Source: Odoribacter sp. Z80 (lineage in GTDB: Bacteria > Bacteroidota > Bacteroidia > Bacteroidales > Marinifilaceae). From it: a stretch of 64,000 bases of DNA. A model generated the notes under the pieces. That model had not been told where the DNA came from. It saw only the letters and a program-made list of their open reading frames with translations, and did not search any database. Both the position numbers and the translations under genes were made by a program. Where the stretch lies: contig NZ_QWEL01000002.1 in the NCBI RefSeq assembly GCF_009935865.1, forward strand, positions 1-64,000, in the 5' to 3' direction. Shown here piece by piece: positions 43,922-51,846 of this stretch. The first letter of the stretch is position 1; every line of letters starts with the position of its first letter.

Positions 43922-44431
43922 CTATTCATCCGAAAGGCTAAAATCACGTCCGGCAAACAACTCGGCCAACCCGGAAATCTGCTTCAAACGTAAAAGTTCA
44001 TCTTTATCCATTCCGATGTGTTTTCTAATCCACTGATCAGACATTCCCGCCTTTACCAACTCCGAAACGATATGACTCATCAACTCAATATTATGGACGC
44101 CACGGGCACGGTTATGCCGGATCGTCGATGCCATCCGGTTGGAAATATCCTTTTCAATAACAGTTACCGGCAACAATCCTTTTTCACGCTCAAAAATACG
44201 TTTGGAAGTCTTCAAGACCCAATAGCGATGATAACCGTCCACCAATTCATACAAATCCTGGTCCTCCATATAATAACATACACACGGCATAGTATAACCA
44301 TCTTCCCATATCGAGAGCTCCAATAATTTCATCTCAGGAGGTGCAACCACATTCGGATTATAATTATTGGCCACCACCTTTTCCACAGGTACGGCTATCA
44401 CTTTATAAACAGGACTCTTATACTCATTCAT
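43922..44431 (-). CDS. ParB-like (IbrB/YbdM-type) protein
   Basis: A 169-aa protein with a ParB/Srx-fold N-terminal domain. The conserved boxes are ELVDGYHRY (residues 62-70), matching the ParB nucleotide-binding GxxR-type loop, and RHNRARG (105-111), the second phosphate-binding box. A helix-turn-helix-like C-terminus follows (IVSELVKAGMSDQWIRKHIGMDKDELLRLKQISGLAELF). It has no chromosome-partition context and no parA. It lies 4 nt after the PAPS-reductase-like gene, the same pairing as ibrA-ibrB and ybdN-ybdM of enterobacteria. Its activity (CTP binding or hydrolysis, or DNA binding) is inferred only from the fold. Confidence 0.85.
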   Translation of the reverse strand: MNEYKSPVYKVIAVPVEKVVANNYNPNVVAPPEMKLLELSIWEDGYTMPCVCYYMEDQDLYELVDGYHRYWVLKTSKRIFEREKGLLPVTVIEKDISNRMASTIRHNRARGVHNIELMSHIVSELVKAGMSDQWIRKHIGMDKDELLRLKQISGLAELFAGRDFSLSDE

Positions 44432-44435
44432 AACA

Positions 44436-45749
44436 TTAAAATAAAAAGCTGTATTTCTCCAGTATCATATCCCTTCTTGCTTTCTCTTTCTTAGTAGGGG
44501 CAAATCCCATATAACGACAGGTATGGTCATTTTTTAAAATGCAAATACAGACACGCCGGAAAGTAGGTAATTCACGAAACTCCGGAATCTGAATATCATC
44601 CAAGTATTCCATCCTCACCGGTCTCTTACTGGTTTTATAACTGCTTTTTTCCCCAACGGTAAACTGAACACCGGCCTCTTTCAATTTTTCGATAGTCGCC
44701 TCAGACAAACAACCTCCCTTTTCCCGCCAGAAACGAATACTTACATCCAGTTTTTCCTGATAATTAAGCCGGGTTTCCGCCGGCAAGGTACCCAGCAGGA
44801 ATTGTAAATAACCATACCAGGTAAAACCGGGAGGCAATACCATTTTATGCCACCCGACAGCCGTTGTTCCTCCGTAAATGGCCGTAAAATTCACCCCATT
44901 AATCCGATTTATCATCTTTCCCCACATTTCAGGATCTATAGCCCTGTACAACTTCAAGCTGGATTGAGCCTCCGAGATAAAAGGACTGGCCACCCTCTGT
45001 TTCTCCAAAGGTACTCCCGCCCGATAGTAAAGGTCATAAATCGGATTATAAGGCCAACAAAATTTACCATTGGCTATCCAAACATCCGTTGTCTTCCAGT
45101 CATAAATAGGATAAGCATTATATACTCCCACAGCAATCTGCCTGATCCATTTTAATCCTCTGAAACGATGCAATTCCTGACGATGAAGCGAATGCCAACG
45201 GCAAAGACTTTCCTGGGTCCGTATTCCTACAAGGCAGCAAGTACGCTTGGCCTTTTTCCGCAAATGCAACCAACGGGCAAACCGCCATTGAAATTCATAA
45301 TCCCACATGCGCCGGCCAAAAAAAGAAAAATCTTTCCGGGTATAACAGCCGTCAGGCATATTGCGTACCCAACACTCTTTTTTTTCTTCATCCCAAGGTC
45401 TCCAGAACCTTTCAAACATCGAAGTACAGGTAGATACCTTAAAAGGAACACATACCCGGTATACCTCCAGAACATCCGAATTGGAAGCAAGCACCTGGTC
45501 GACATAACGAATCGTTTCTCCATACTGTACCTCATAATCCATGTGAAAAACCCCCAATTTCCGCCCAGGACAATGCTTACGGATATAATCGATACACAAA
45601 TGCAAAAGCATACCACTATCTTTCCCCCCGGAAAAAGAAACATAAACATTGTCAAAAGTATTGAATATTTTTTCCAAACGGATTTGTGCCTGTTCGTAGA
45701 CATTCAAAGACTTCTTCCTCGGTATTCCATTTTCACATAGAGTTTCCAT
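44436..45749 (-). CDS. PAPS-reductase-like PP-loop protein with DUF3440 (IbrA/YbdN-type)
   Basis: A 437-aa protein of the adenine-nucleotide alpha-hydrolase (PP-loop) superfamily. The pyrophosphate loop is VSFSGGKDSGMLLHL (SGGKDSG at residues 40-46). The second part contains WKTTDVWIANGKFCWPYNPIYDLYYRAGVPLEKQRVASPF, like PAPS reductase and DndC-type enzymes. The C-terminal region corresponds to DUF3440 of IbrA/YbdN. Cysteines are plentiful (ARKxxKRTCCLVG, HTCRYMGF) but no clear sulfate-assimilation context is present: no cysH partner, sulfite reductase or cysND. It overlaps the end of the GNAT-like gene by 46 nt. A role in DNA or nucleotide sulfur chemistry is speculation. Confidence 0.87.
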   Translation of the reverse strand: METLCENGIPRKKSLNVYEQAQIRLEKIFNTFDNVYVSFSGGKDSGMLLHLCIDYIRKHCPGRKLGVFHMDYEVQYGETIRYVDQVLASNSDVLEVYRVCVPFKVSTCTSMFERFWRPWDEEKKECWVRNMPDGCYTRKDFSFFGRRMWDYEFQWRFARWLHLRKKAKRTCCLVGIRTQESLCRWHSLHRQELHRFRGLKWIRQIAVGVYNAYPIYDWKTTDVWIANGKFCWPYNPIYDLYYRAGVPLEKQRVASPFISEAQSSLKLYRAIDPEMWGKMINRINGVNFTAIYGGTTAVGWHKMVLPPGFTWYGYLQFLLGTLPAETRLNYQEKLDVSIRFWREKGGCLSEATIEKLKEAGVQFTVGEKSSYKTSKRPVRMEYLDDIQIPEFRELPTFRRVCICILKNDHTCRYMGFAPTKKEKARRDMILEKYSFLF

Positions 45750-46105
45750 GTTCTGATTACAGCAAAATCATTTTCCTGAAAAACAGGAATATGACGAGTG
45801 TGAGTAACAGACTGCAACTTATATCCCATGCCATAAATTTTAATGACCTCTTGCAGTATAGAAGCCAACACAAAGCCATCATCCCCTACCACATAATAAT
45901 TATTAACAACAGCACCCTTCTCTTTCACCTCAACCGGAATAAACCCCAGCACCTTCTCCTCTTCCAAAGCAACAAACCAAACGTGATTAGCAGATGTGCG
46001 AAAAGGGTAATTATTATTTTGCCTCAACACACTGGTTTTCATAACTAATGGAGCGACCAATTGATACAGACGACTCTCTGTTCCTGCTAATCTTTCTATA
46101 TGCAT
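45704..46105 (-). CDS. Small GNAT-like protein of the PAPS-reductase/ParB cassette
   Basis: A 133-aa protein. The beta-strand pattern VWFVALEEEKVLGFIPVEVKEKGAVVNNYYVVGDD followed by a helix (FVLASILQEVIKIYGMGYKLQSVTH) is that of a small acetyltransferase (GNAT) fold. The acetyl-CoA loop R/QxxGxG is not clear, so it may be degenerate or use another ligand. The 3' end overlaps the PAPS-reductase-like gene by 46 nt, implying translational coupling in a three-gene unit. It is the first gene of the long minus-strand run and follows a gene-free stretch after the lpxA terminator. Confidence 0.7.
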   Translation of the reverse strand: MHIERLAGTESRLYQLVAPLVMKTSVLRQNNNYPFRTSANHVWFVALEEEKVLGFIPVEVKEKGAVVNNYYVVGDDGFVLASILQEVIKIYGMGYKLQSVTHTRHIPVFQENDFAVIRTWKLYVKMEYRGRSL

Positions 46106-46332
46106 AAGACCAAGTTGTTATACGCCGGAAACGCTATTTTACACAGACTTTACATTCAAAACCTTTTCGTTTTGTATGGCAATTTTGACAAAAATAAATA
46201 ATTAAATCAATAATTAAAAACAAAAAAGAGAAGATGAACAACTAAAGAGTCTCTGTTTCCGGCTATCCTTTATGACCATTCGACAGCCTGCTAAAGCATT
46301 TATTGGAAGAACAAACCTCCTGCTGTAAATAA

Positions 46333-46370
46333 AAAAAAGATGTATGAAATTGTTTTCATACATCTTTTTT
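46333..46370. terminator. Strong bidirectional terminator after lpxA
   Basis: A 17-bp perfect stem (46333-46349 with 46354-46370) closes a 4-nt loop; A- and T-tracts make it active in both directions. It lies 24 nt after the lpxA stop and isolates the lpx operon from the PAPS-reductase/ParB cassette. Confidence 0.93.
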
Positions 46371-46393
46371 ATTCTTCTGGAGAAGAAGAAAGA

Positions 46394-47173
46394 TTATCCC
46401 ATATATCCTTTCATGATTCCCCGTTTACTGTTCCGGACAAACATAATGATTTCATCCCTTTCCTTCGATGCAGACATTTCAGCTTCTATCCGCTCAATTG
46501 CATCCGACACATTCAGACCAGATTGAAAAAGGATGCGATAAATATCCTGAATTTCATTAATCTTTTCATTCGTAAATTCGCGACGACGCAAGCCAATGGA
46601 ATTTACTCCGGCATAAGACAGCGGCAAACGTCCGGCTTTAACATACGGAGGTACGTCCTTACCAATCAGGGAACCTCCCTGTATCATCACATGTTTTCCT
46701 ATATGACAGAATTGATGCACAGCAGTCATTCCGCCAAAAATGGCATAATCATCCACAAAAACTTCTCCAGCCAACTGACAGGCATTACCGATAATACAAT
46801 TGTCACCCACTTTACAGTCATGTGCAACATGAACGTAAGCCATGATCAAACAGTTGCTCCCGACCTCTGTGATTCCGCGAGCTGCTGTTCCCCGGTTAAC
46901 TGTTGCACATTCACGAATAGTGGTATTATCCCCAATTTTTACAGTAGTTTTTTCACCTCTGAACTTCAAATCCTGAGGAACAGCAGAAATAACTGCTCCC
47001 GGAAAAATCTTACAATTTTTACCGATGTGTGCACCTTCCAGAATTGTTACATTCGATCCGATCCGCGTTCCCTCCTCTATTACCACATTTTTGTCAATCG
47101 TCACAAAAGGTTCTATCACCACATTATCAGCAACCTGAGCTTCCGGATGAACATATGCTAACGGTTGTTTCAT
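46394..47173 (-). CDS. lpxA: UDP-N-acetylglucosamine acyltransferase
   Basis: First step of lipid A synthesis: transfers a 3-hydroxyacyl chain from ACP to UDP-GlcNAc in the cytoplasm. At 259 aa it has the usual length. Left-handed beta-helix hexapeptide repeats run from VHPEAQVADNVVIEP to GKDVPPYVKAG, with the catalytic histidine in HVAHDCKVGDNCIIGN near residue 125. A helical C-terminal domain (SIGLRRREFTNEKINEIQDIYRILFQSG) completes the trimer-forming fold. It is the last gene of the lpxD-lpxC/fabZ-lpxA operon. Confidence 0.96.
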   Translation of the reverse strand: MKQPLAYVHPEAQVADNVVIEPFVTIDKNVVIEEGTRIGSNVTILEGAHIGKNCKIFPGAVISAVPQDLKFRGEKTTVKIGDNTTIRECATVNRGTAARGITEVGSNCLIMAYVHVAHDCKVGDNCIIGNACQLAGEVFVDDYAIFGGMTAVHQFCHIGKHVMIQGGSLIGKDVPPYVKAGRLPLSYAGVNSIGLRRREFTNEKINEIQDIYRILFQSGLNVSDAIERIEAEMSASKERDEIIMFVRNSKRGIMKGYMG

Positions 47174-47230
47174 TCGTTTATTATTTAATGAATACTATAT
47201 TTATCTGAATCATTCAGTCCGCAAATATAA

Positions 47231-48634
47231 TTATAAGTTTTTGGTTTTTGCTACCTGAGCCATAAATTCTCCTTCACACACCAGCTTTTTCCCCACGAAA
47301 GCATATCCTTTCATTTGCACAACCCCTCGCTTTATCGGAGCCGTAGTAATCAACTTAAACACCAACGTATCGCCAGGCACTACTTTATTACGGAATTTCA
47401 CCGCATCTATTTTCATGAAATAAGTTGAATAATTTTCAGGGTCAGGCACACCACTTAATACGAGAATTCCCCCACACTGGGACATCGCTTCCACAATCAA
47501 CACTCCCGGCATGACCGGTTCTTCAGGGAAATGCCCCACAAAATGAGGTTCATTCATGGTCACATTTTTACATCCGACCACCATATTATCAGTCACCTTG
47601 AAAATCTTATCCACCAATAAAAACGGAGGCCGGTGTGGCAATAAAGTCCGGATTTTATTGATATCCATTAAAGGCTCTGCATTAATGTCCACATCGAAAG
47701 GATAAGCATCATCTTTCTCTTCTGCCAGGATCTCTTTATACATCATCTTAGCCATGGAAGCATTCGCCTTATGACCGGGACGTTCAGCAATCACCCGTCC
47801 TTTTATAAAGCGGCCGCACAAAGCCAAATCACCCATAACATCAAGCAATTTATGACGGGCAGGCTCATTTTTGAAGTAGAGCTCCAGGTTATTTAACACC
47901 CCTTCTTTCACCTGTACATTTTCATAGCCAAATAATTTTGCCAGGCGGTCAATCCCTTCCTGATCCATTTTACGGTCTACGATAACAATGGCATTGCTTA
48001 AATCCCCGCCTTTAATCAAATTATGCGCCAGTAAAGCTTCTACTTCATGCAGAAAAACAAAAGTACGGCAAGGAGCTATTTCCTTACTGAAATTCGTTTC
48101 AGAAGCAGAATAAGACGCATACTGTAAACTCAAATAAGGCGAATCGTAAGCAACAACAGTATGAATACTATAATCCTCATCCGGCAACAAAGTAATACGA
48201 GTATTGGTTTCCTCATTATAAAACTCTATCTTCTTTTTTACTGTAAAGAAACGACGCTCAGCCTGCTGTTCTTCAATACCTACTTTTTCAATACCCTCAA
48301 CATAAAACCGAGCACTCCCGTCCAAAATAGGAAATTCCTCTCCGCTCAATTCAATCAGGCAGTTGTCAATTCCGCAACCATATAAAGCAGCCATCGCATG
48401 TTCCAGCGTAAAAATCTTCACATCTTCTTTCTGCAAACAACTGGCCCGATCAGCAAATTCCACATACTTAGCCAATGCCGGGATTTCAGGTGCCCCCTCC
48501 AAATCGGTTCTGACAATCCGATAGCCTGTATTTTCGTCCGCCGGTTTAAAGACAGCTTCCACTTCTTTTCCGGTATGTAAACCTTTCCCTTTAACGGAAA
48601 ATTCTCCTTTTAATGTTGTCTGTTTTACTGACAT
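47231..48634 (-). CDS. lpxC/fabZ: LpxC-FabZ fusion: UDP-3-O-acyl-GlcNAc deacetylase / 3-hydroxyacyl-ACP dehydratase
   Basis: A bifunctional 467-aa protein. Residues 1 to about 305 are LpxC, the zinc deacetylase that commits to lipid A synthesis, with zinc and catalytic motifs GKGLHTGKEV, EHAMAALYGCGIDNCLIEL and RHKLLDVMGDLALCG. Residues about 315-465 are FabZ, with the hot-dog fold and active site HFVGHFPEEPVMPGVLIVEAMSQ. The fusion is characteristic of Bacteroidetes. The start is fixed by a TAATG overlap with the lpxD stop at 48634-48636; a longer in-frame extension lies inside lpxD and is rejected. Confidence 0.96.
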   Translation of the reverse strand: MSVKQTTLKGEFSVKGKGLHTGKEVEAVFKPADENTGYRIVRTDLEGAPEIPALAKYVEFADRASCLQKEDVKIFTLEHAMAALYGCGIDNCLIELSGEEFPILDGSARFYVEGIEKVGIEEQQAERRFFTVKKKIEFYNEETNTRITLLPDEDYSIHTVVAYDSPYLSLQYASYSASETNFSKEIAPCRTFVFLHEVEALLAHNLIKGGDLSNAIVIVDRKMDQEGIDRLAKLFGYENVQVKEGVLNNLELYFKNEPARHKLLDVMGDLALCGRFIKGRVIAERPGHKANASMAKMMYKEILAEEKDDAYPFDVDINAEPLMDINKIRTLLPHRPPFLLVDKIFKVTDNMVVGCKNVTMNEPHFVGHFPEEPVMPGVLIVEAMSQCGGILVLSGVPDPENYSTYFMKIDAVKFRNKVVPGDTLVFKLITTAPIKRGVVQMKGYAFVGKKLVCEGEFMAQVAKTKNL

Positions 48635-49671
48635 TATTGTTTTAACTTTAATGTTTGTATTTCTTTTTCCAGATCCCGAAGCTGTCCGTACAATTCCGGC
48701 AATTTCCGGAACAAGACATAACACTTCCGATACTTTGCCGCATCAAAGGCAGGAGCTCCCATAAACACAGAACCCGCAGCTACGTCATTTGTAACTCCGG
48801 TTTGGGCAGCCAGCATAGTGCGGTCTTCTATTTTCAAATGGCCAGCAACCCCCACCTGTCCGCCAAACATACAATGTGCCCCCACTTTAGTCGTTCCGGC
48901 AATACCACACTGAGCAGCCATTACCGTATTTTCCCCGACTACCACATTATGGGCAATCTGCACCAAATTATCCAACTTCACCCCTTTCTTTATCCGGGTT
49001 GAACCCATCGTAGCCCGGTCTATACAGGCATTAGCCCCCACTTCAACATAATCTTCCAGCACCACATTTCCAATCTGAGCCACTTTTTTATAGTCCTCTC
49101 CCGCAGGAGCAAAACCAAAACCATCAGCACCGATAACCGTCCCTGCATGAACGGTACAATGGCTTCCGATAACACATCCGTAATATATTTTTACACCGGC
49201 ATAGATCACCGTATCGTCTCCTATCACGACACCCTCCCCGATATAAGCGTGAGGATATATTTTTACCCGGTTACCGATTTTTGCCCCTTTTCCGATATAA
49301 GCAAAGGCCCCCACATAAACCGATTCCCCCAAAGCAACTCCTTCTGAGATAAAAGAAGGCTGCTCTATTCCCTGAGGTTTGGGACGCATCATCTCTTCAT
49401 ACATACAGAGTAGCGAAGCAATAGCATCATAAGCAGACGGCACCCGAATCAAAGTGCAGGGCACCTCCCTCGACGGACAGAAATCCTGATTCACCAACAC
49501 GACAGAAGCCGCCGTACTATAAATGTAATGTTCATATTTGGGATTAGCCAAAAAAGCTAAGGTATTAGGTTTTCCTTCTTCTATTTTAGAAACATTGGAA
49601 ATGAGCACTTCACCGTCACCTTCCACCACACCTTTTAGCAACGCTGCAATATCTTTTGCCTTAAATTCCAT
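48634..49671 (-). CDS. lpxD: UDP-3-O-(3-hydroxyacyl)glucosamine N-acyltransferase
   Basis: Third step of lipid A synthesis: adds the second hydroxyacyl chain to the deacetylated glucosamine. At 345 aa it is the normal length. The N-terminal uridine-binding domain (residues 1-100, [30 protein letters not shown]) precedes a hexapeptide-repeat beta-helix with GADGFGFAP and the catalytic histidine in [26 protein letters not shown]-terminal helix follows. It is the first gene of the operon, with a -7 box 17-24 nt before the ATG, and its stop overlaps the lpxC/fabZ start. Confidence 0.96.
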   Translation of the reverse strand: MEFKAKDIAALLKGVVEGDGEVLISNVSKIEEGKPNTLAFLANPKYEHYIYSTAASVVLVNQDFCPSREVPCTLIRVPSAYDAIASLLCMYEEMMRPKPQGIEQPSFISEGVALGESVYVGAFAYIGKGAKIGNRVKIYPHAYIGEGVVIGDDTVIYAGVKIYYGCVIGSHCTVHAGTVIGADGFGFAPAGEDYKKVAQIGNVVLEDYVEVGANACIDRATMGSTRIKKGVKLDNLVQIAHNVVVGENTVMAAQCGIAGTTKVGAHCMFGGQVGVAGHLKIEDRTMLAAQTGVTNDVAAGSVFMGAPAFDAAKYRKCYVLFRKLPELYGQLRDLEKEIQTLKLKQ

Positions 49672-49687
49672 GATTTTAAAATTTTCG

Positions 49688-49695
49688 CAAATCTA
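49688..49695 (-). promoter_or_regulatory. -7 box of the lpx operon
   Basis: A perfect TAGATTTG on the minus strand lies 17 nt before the lpxD ATG, so the 5' leader would be only about 10 nt. The -33 region is weak. Confidence 0.45.
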
Positions 49696-49889
49696 CAAAT
49701 TTTATTTGTAACTCATAAAGATATTGCGGATATGTTTCAAAATTAACTATGTCGCGGAAACTCTATTTTTTACATATCTGTCTACTACACAGCAGAATAC
49801 TACCGATCCGTTCATTATCACCACTCCCAATCTTCGTTTTTCTATTTTTTCGGGTATTTCATAAAATCAAAAGAAAATGGCACTCAATA

Positions 49890-49920
49890 TTTTATAATTC
49901 AATAATTAATCCTATATTTG
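49890..49920 (+). promoter_or_regulatory. Promoter of the rimP-nusA-infB operon
   Basis: TTTT (49890-49893), a 19-nt spacer and a perfect TATATTTG (49913-49920) give a start near 49927 and a leader of about 75 nt. Confidence 0.5.
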
Positions 49921-49940
49921 TCGCGATTTAGCGAACAGCT

Positions 49941-49972
49941 AAGAAGAGGGGACAGTGAGGTCCCCTCTTCTT
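49941..49972 (+). promoter_or_regulatory. Leader hairpin upstream of rimP
   Basis: A 13-bp perfect stem (49941-49953 with 49960-49972) with a 6-nt AGTGAG loop is followed by TTTGTTACC. It lies inside the predicted leader, between the promoter and the rimP ATG, as an attenuator or protein-binding site would. Confidence 0.55.
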
Positions 49973-50000
49973 TGTTACCGAAAAAAAATCAAACCGATTT

Positions 50001-50462
50001 ATGAAAAGCGAAACCATCAAAGACATTGCCCTGCCCATCCTGACGTCCAAAGGATTATTCCTGGTGGACCTCAACCTCTCTAAAAACAATGTAATAGAGA
50101 TTCTTATAGATTCACTTTCGGGGGTAAACATTCAAACTTGCATAGACATCAGCCGTGAAATAGAAAAACACCTGAACCGGGACGAAGAAGACTTTGAACT
50201 AACGGTTTGTAGTGCCGGAATCGGATACCCGTTTAAAGTGGAAGGACAATTCCAAAAGAATCTGAATAAACTTGTTGAAGTCAAAACGAACGATAACACG
50301 ACACTCACGGGCACGTTGAAGGCTTATGATGACGAAAACATAACCATCGAATATGAAGAAAAGAAAACGATAGAAGGAAGCAAGAAAAAACAATTGATAA
50401 AAACCGAAAAACAAATTCCACGGAAAGAAATAAAAGAAATAAAAGACATTGTCGTCTTTTAA
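50001..50462 (+). CDS. rimP: Ribosome maturation factor RimP
   Basis: Needed for maturation of the 30S subunit. A 153-aa protein with the family's two domains: an N-terminal alpha/beta domain (LTSKGLFLVDLNLSKNNVIEILIDSLSGVNIQTCIDISREIEKHL, then YELTVCSAGIG-type FELTVCSAGIG) and a C-terminal Sm-like barrel (LVEVKTNDNTTLTGTLKAYDDENITIEYEEK). It is the first gene of the conserved rimP-nusA-infB operon, 46 nt before nusA. Confidence 0.93.
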   Translation: MKSETIKDIALPILTSKGLFLVDLNLSKNNVIEILIDSLSGVNIQTCIDISREIEKHLNRDEEDFELTVCSAGIGYPFKVEGQFQKNLNKLVEVKTNDNTTLTGTLKAYDDENITIEYEEKKTIEGSKKKQLIKTEKQIPRKEIKEIKDIVVF

Positions 50463-50508
50463 AGTCAGTCTAAATACAATAATCACATAATAAAAGTTCA
50501 ACATCAAA

Positions 50509-51750
50509 ATGGAAAACATCAATCTGATCGATTCATTCGCTGAATTCAAAGAATTTAAAAATATAGACAGGGCAACATTAATGAGAGTACTGGAAGACAT
50601 TTTCAGAAATATGTTGTTAAAGAAATACGGAACAGACGAAAATTTCGACATCATCATCAATATAGATAAAGGTGACCTTGAGATTTGGAGAAACCGGACT
50701 GTCGTAGAAGACAACAAACTGGAAAATCCCAACACCGAAATCACCATCAGTGAAGCGAAAAAAATCGATGAAGACTACGAAATAGGAGAAGAAGTTACCG
50801 ACGAAGTGAAATTTAAAGATTTCGGTCGCCGCTCTGTACTGGCTTTGCGCCAAAATCTGTCGGCCCGTATTCTCGAACTGGAAAAGGACAATATCTATAC
50901 CAAATATAAAGATAAAGTCGGTCAAATCATCTTAGGAGAAGTTTACCAGGTCTGGAAAAAAGAAATGCTGGTGCTGGATGATGATGGGAATGAATTGATT
51001 TTACCGAAACAGGAACAGATCCCGACCGATTTCTTCAAAAAAGGAGATTCCATTAAAGCGGTTGTCATCCGGGTGGAAATGAGGAACGCTAATCCCTATA
51101 TCATTCTTTCCCGTACTTCTCCGGTCTTTCTGGAAAGACTTTTTGAAAATGAAGTTCCTGAAATATTCGACGGATTAATCACCATCAAAAATGTTGTCCG
51201 CGTGCCCGGAGAAAGAGCGAAAGTTGCTGTCGAATCTTATGATGACCGCATAGACCCGGTAGGTGCCTGTGTCGGGATGAAAGGTTCGCGCATTCATGGT
51301 ATAGTCCGGGAACTGAGAAATGAAAATATAGACGTCATTAACTATACGAATAATCTACAGTTATACATTACCCGGGCCTTAAATCCGGCTAAAATAAAAA
51401 ACATAGAAATTGACGAAGCAAACAAAAAAGCCAATGTTTACCTGGATCCAGAAGAAGTCTCTCTGGCGATCGGTAAAGGCGGCCTCAATATCAAGCTGGC
51501 CAGTCAGCTTACCGGTTACGAAATTGACGTATACCGGGAATTAGACCAAACCCAGGAAGAAGATGTGAATTTGGACGAATTCTCTGATGAAATTGAAGGA
51601 TGGGTCATTGACGAACTGAAACGTGTGGGTTGTGATACGGCGAAAAGCGTTTTAGAACTAAGTGAAGAAGAACTGGAAAGCCGTACAGACCTGGAGATAG
51701 AAACCATCAGGGAAGTACTCAGCATTTTAAAAGCAGAATTTGAAGATTAA
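50509..51750 (+). CDS. nusA: Transcription termination/antitermination protein NusA
   Basis: Binds RNA polymerase and modulates pausing, termination and rRNA antitermination. At 413 aa it has an N-terminal polymerase-binding domain (1-125), an S1 domain (QIILGEVYQVWKKEMLVLDDDGNELILPK) and two KH domains (VGACVGMKGSRIHGIVRELRNENIDVI and VSLAIGKGGLNIKLASQLTGYEIDV). A short acidic C-terminal segment with one helix-hairpin-helix-like repeat (LKRVGCDTAKSVLELSEEELESR) ends it. It has normal Bacteroidetes architecture. Confidence 0.96.
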   Translation: MENINLIDSFAEFKEFKNIDRATLMRVLEDIFRNMLLKKYGTDENFDIIINIDKGDLEIWRNRTVVEDNKLENPNTEITISEAKKIDEDYEIGEEVTDEVKFKDFGRRSVLALRQNLSARILELEKDNIYTKYKDKVGQIILGEVYQVWKKEMLVLDDDGNELILPKQEQIPTDFFKKGDSIKAVVIRVEMRNANPYIILSRTSPVFLERLFENEVPEIFDGLITIKNVVRVPGERAKVAVESYDDRIDPVGACVGMKGSRIHGIVRELRNENIDVINYTNNLQLYITRALNPAKIKNIEIDEANKKANVYLDPEEVSLAIGKGGLNIKLASQLTGYEIDVYRELDQTQEEDVNLDEFSDEIEGWVIDELKRVGCDTAKSVLELSEEELESRTDLEIETIREVLSILKAEFED

Positions 51751-51763
51751 CGAAGAAGTAATT

Positions 51764-51842
51764 TTTGATTTACGGTTTACGATAGCAGCGGAATGAACAG
51801 AGATGAAATTTTTGAATCGTAAATCTAAAATCTACAATTGAA
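51764..51842. repeat. Inverted pair of degenerate heptad repeats before infB
   Basis: 51815-51842 reads as four heptads aatcgta, aatctaa, aatctac, aattgaa. The opposite arm at 51764-51784 reads, on the minus strand, tatcgta, aaccgta, aatcaaa. Together they fill the nusA-infB gap with a palindromic arrangement of about seven imperfect copies of one heptamer. Confidence 0.6.
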
Positions 51843-51846
51843 CAAT

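Noticed and set aside
45168-45740. Plus-strand frame of about 190 codons opposite the PAPS-reductase-like gene
   Set aside because: It is antisense to a gene with a clear PP-loop and is low in acidic residues, typical of a shadow frame.
46340-47161. Open frame of about 270 codons opposite lpxA
   Set aside because: It is antisense to lpxA and begins within the terminator hairpin; the composition is His/Ser/Phe-rich.
48635-48724. Thirty-residue N-terminal extension of LpxC-FabZ
   Set aside because: It lies within the lpxD coding region; the TAATG overlap and the family's normal start favour 48634.
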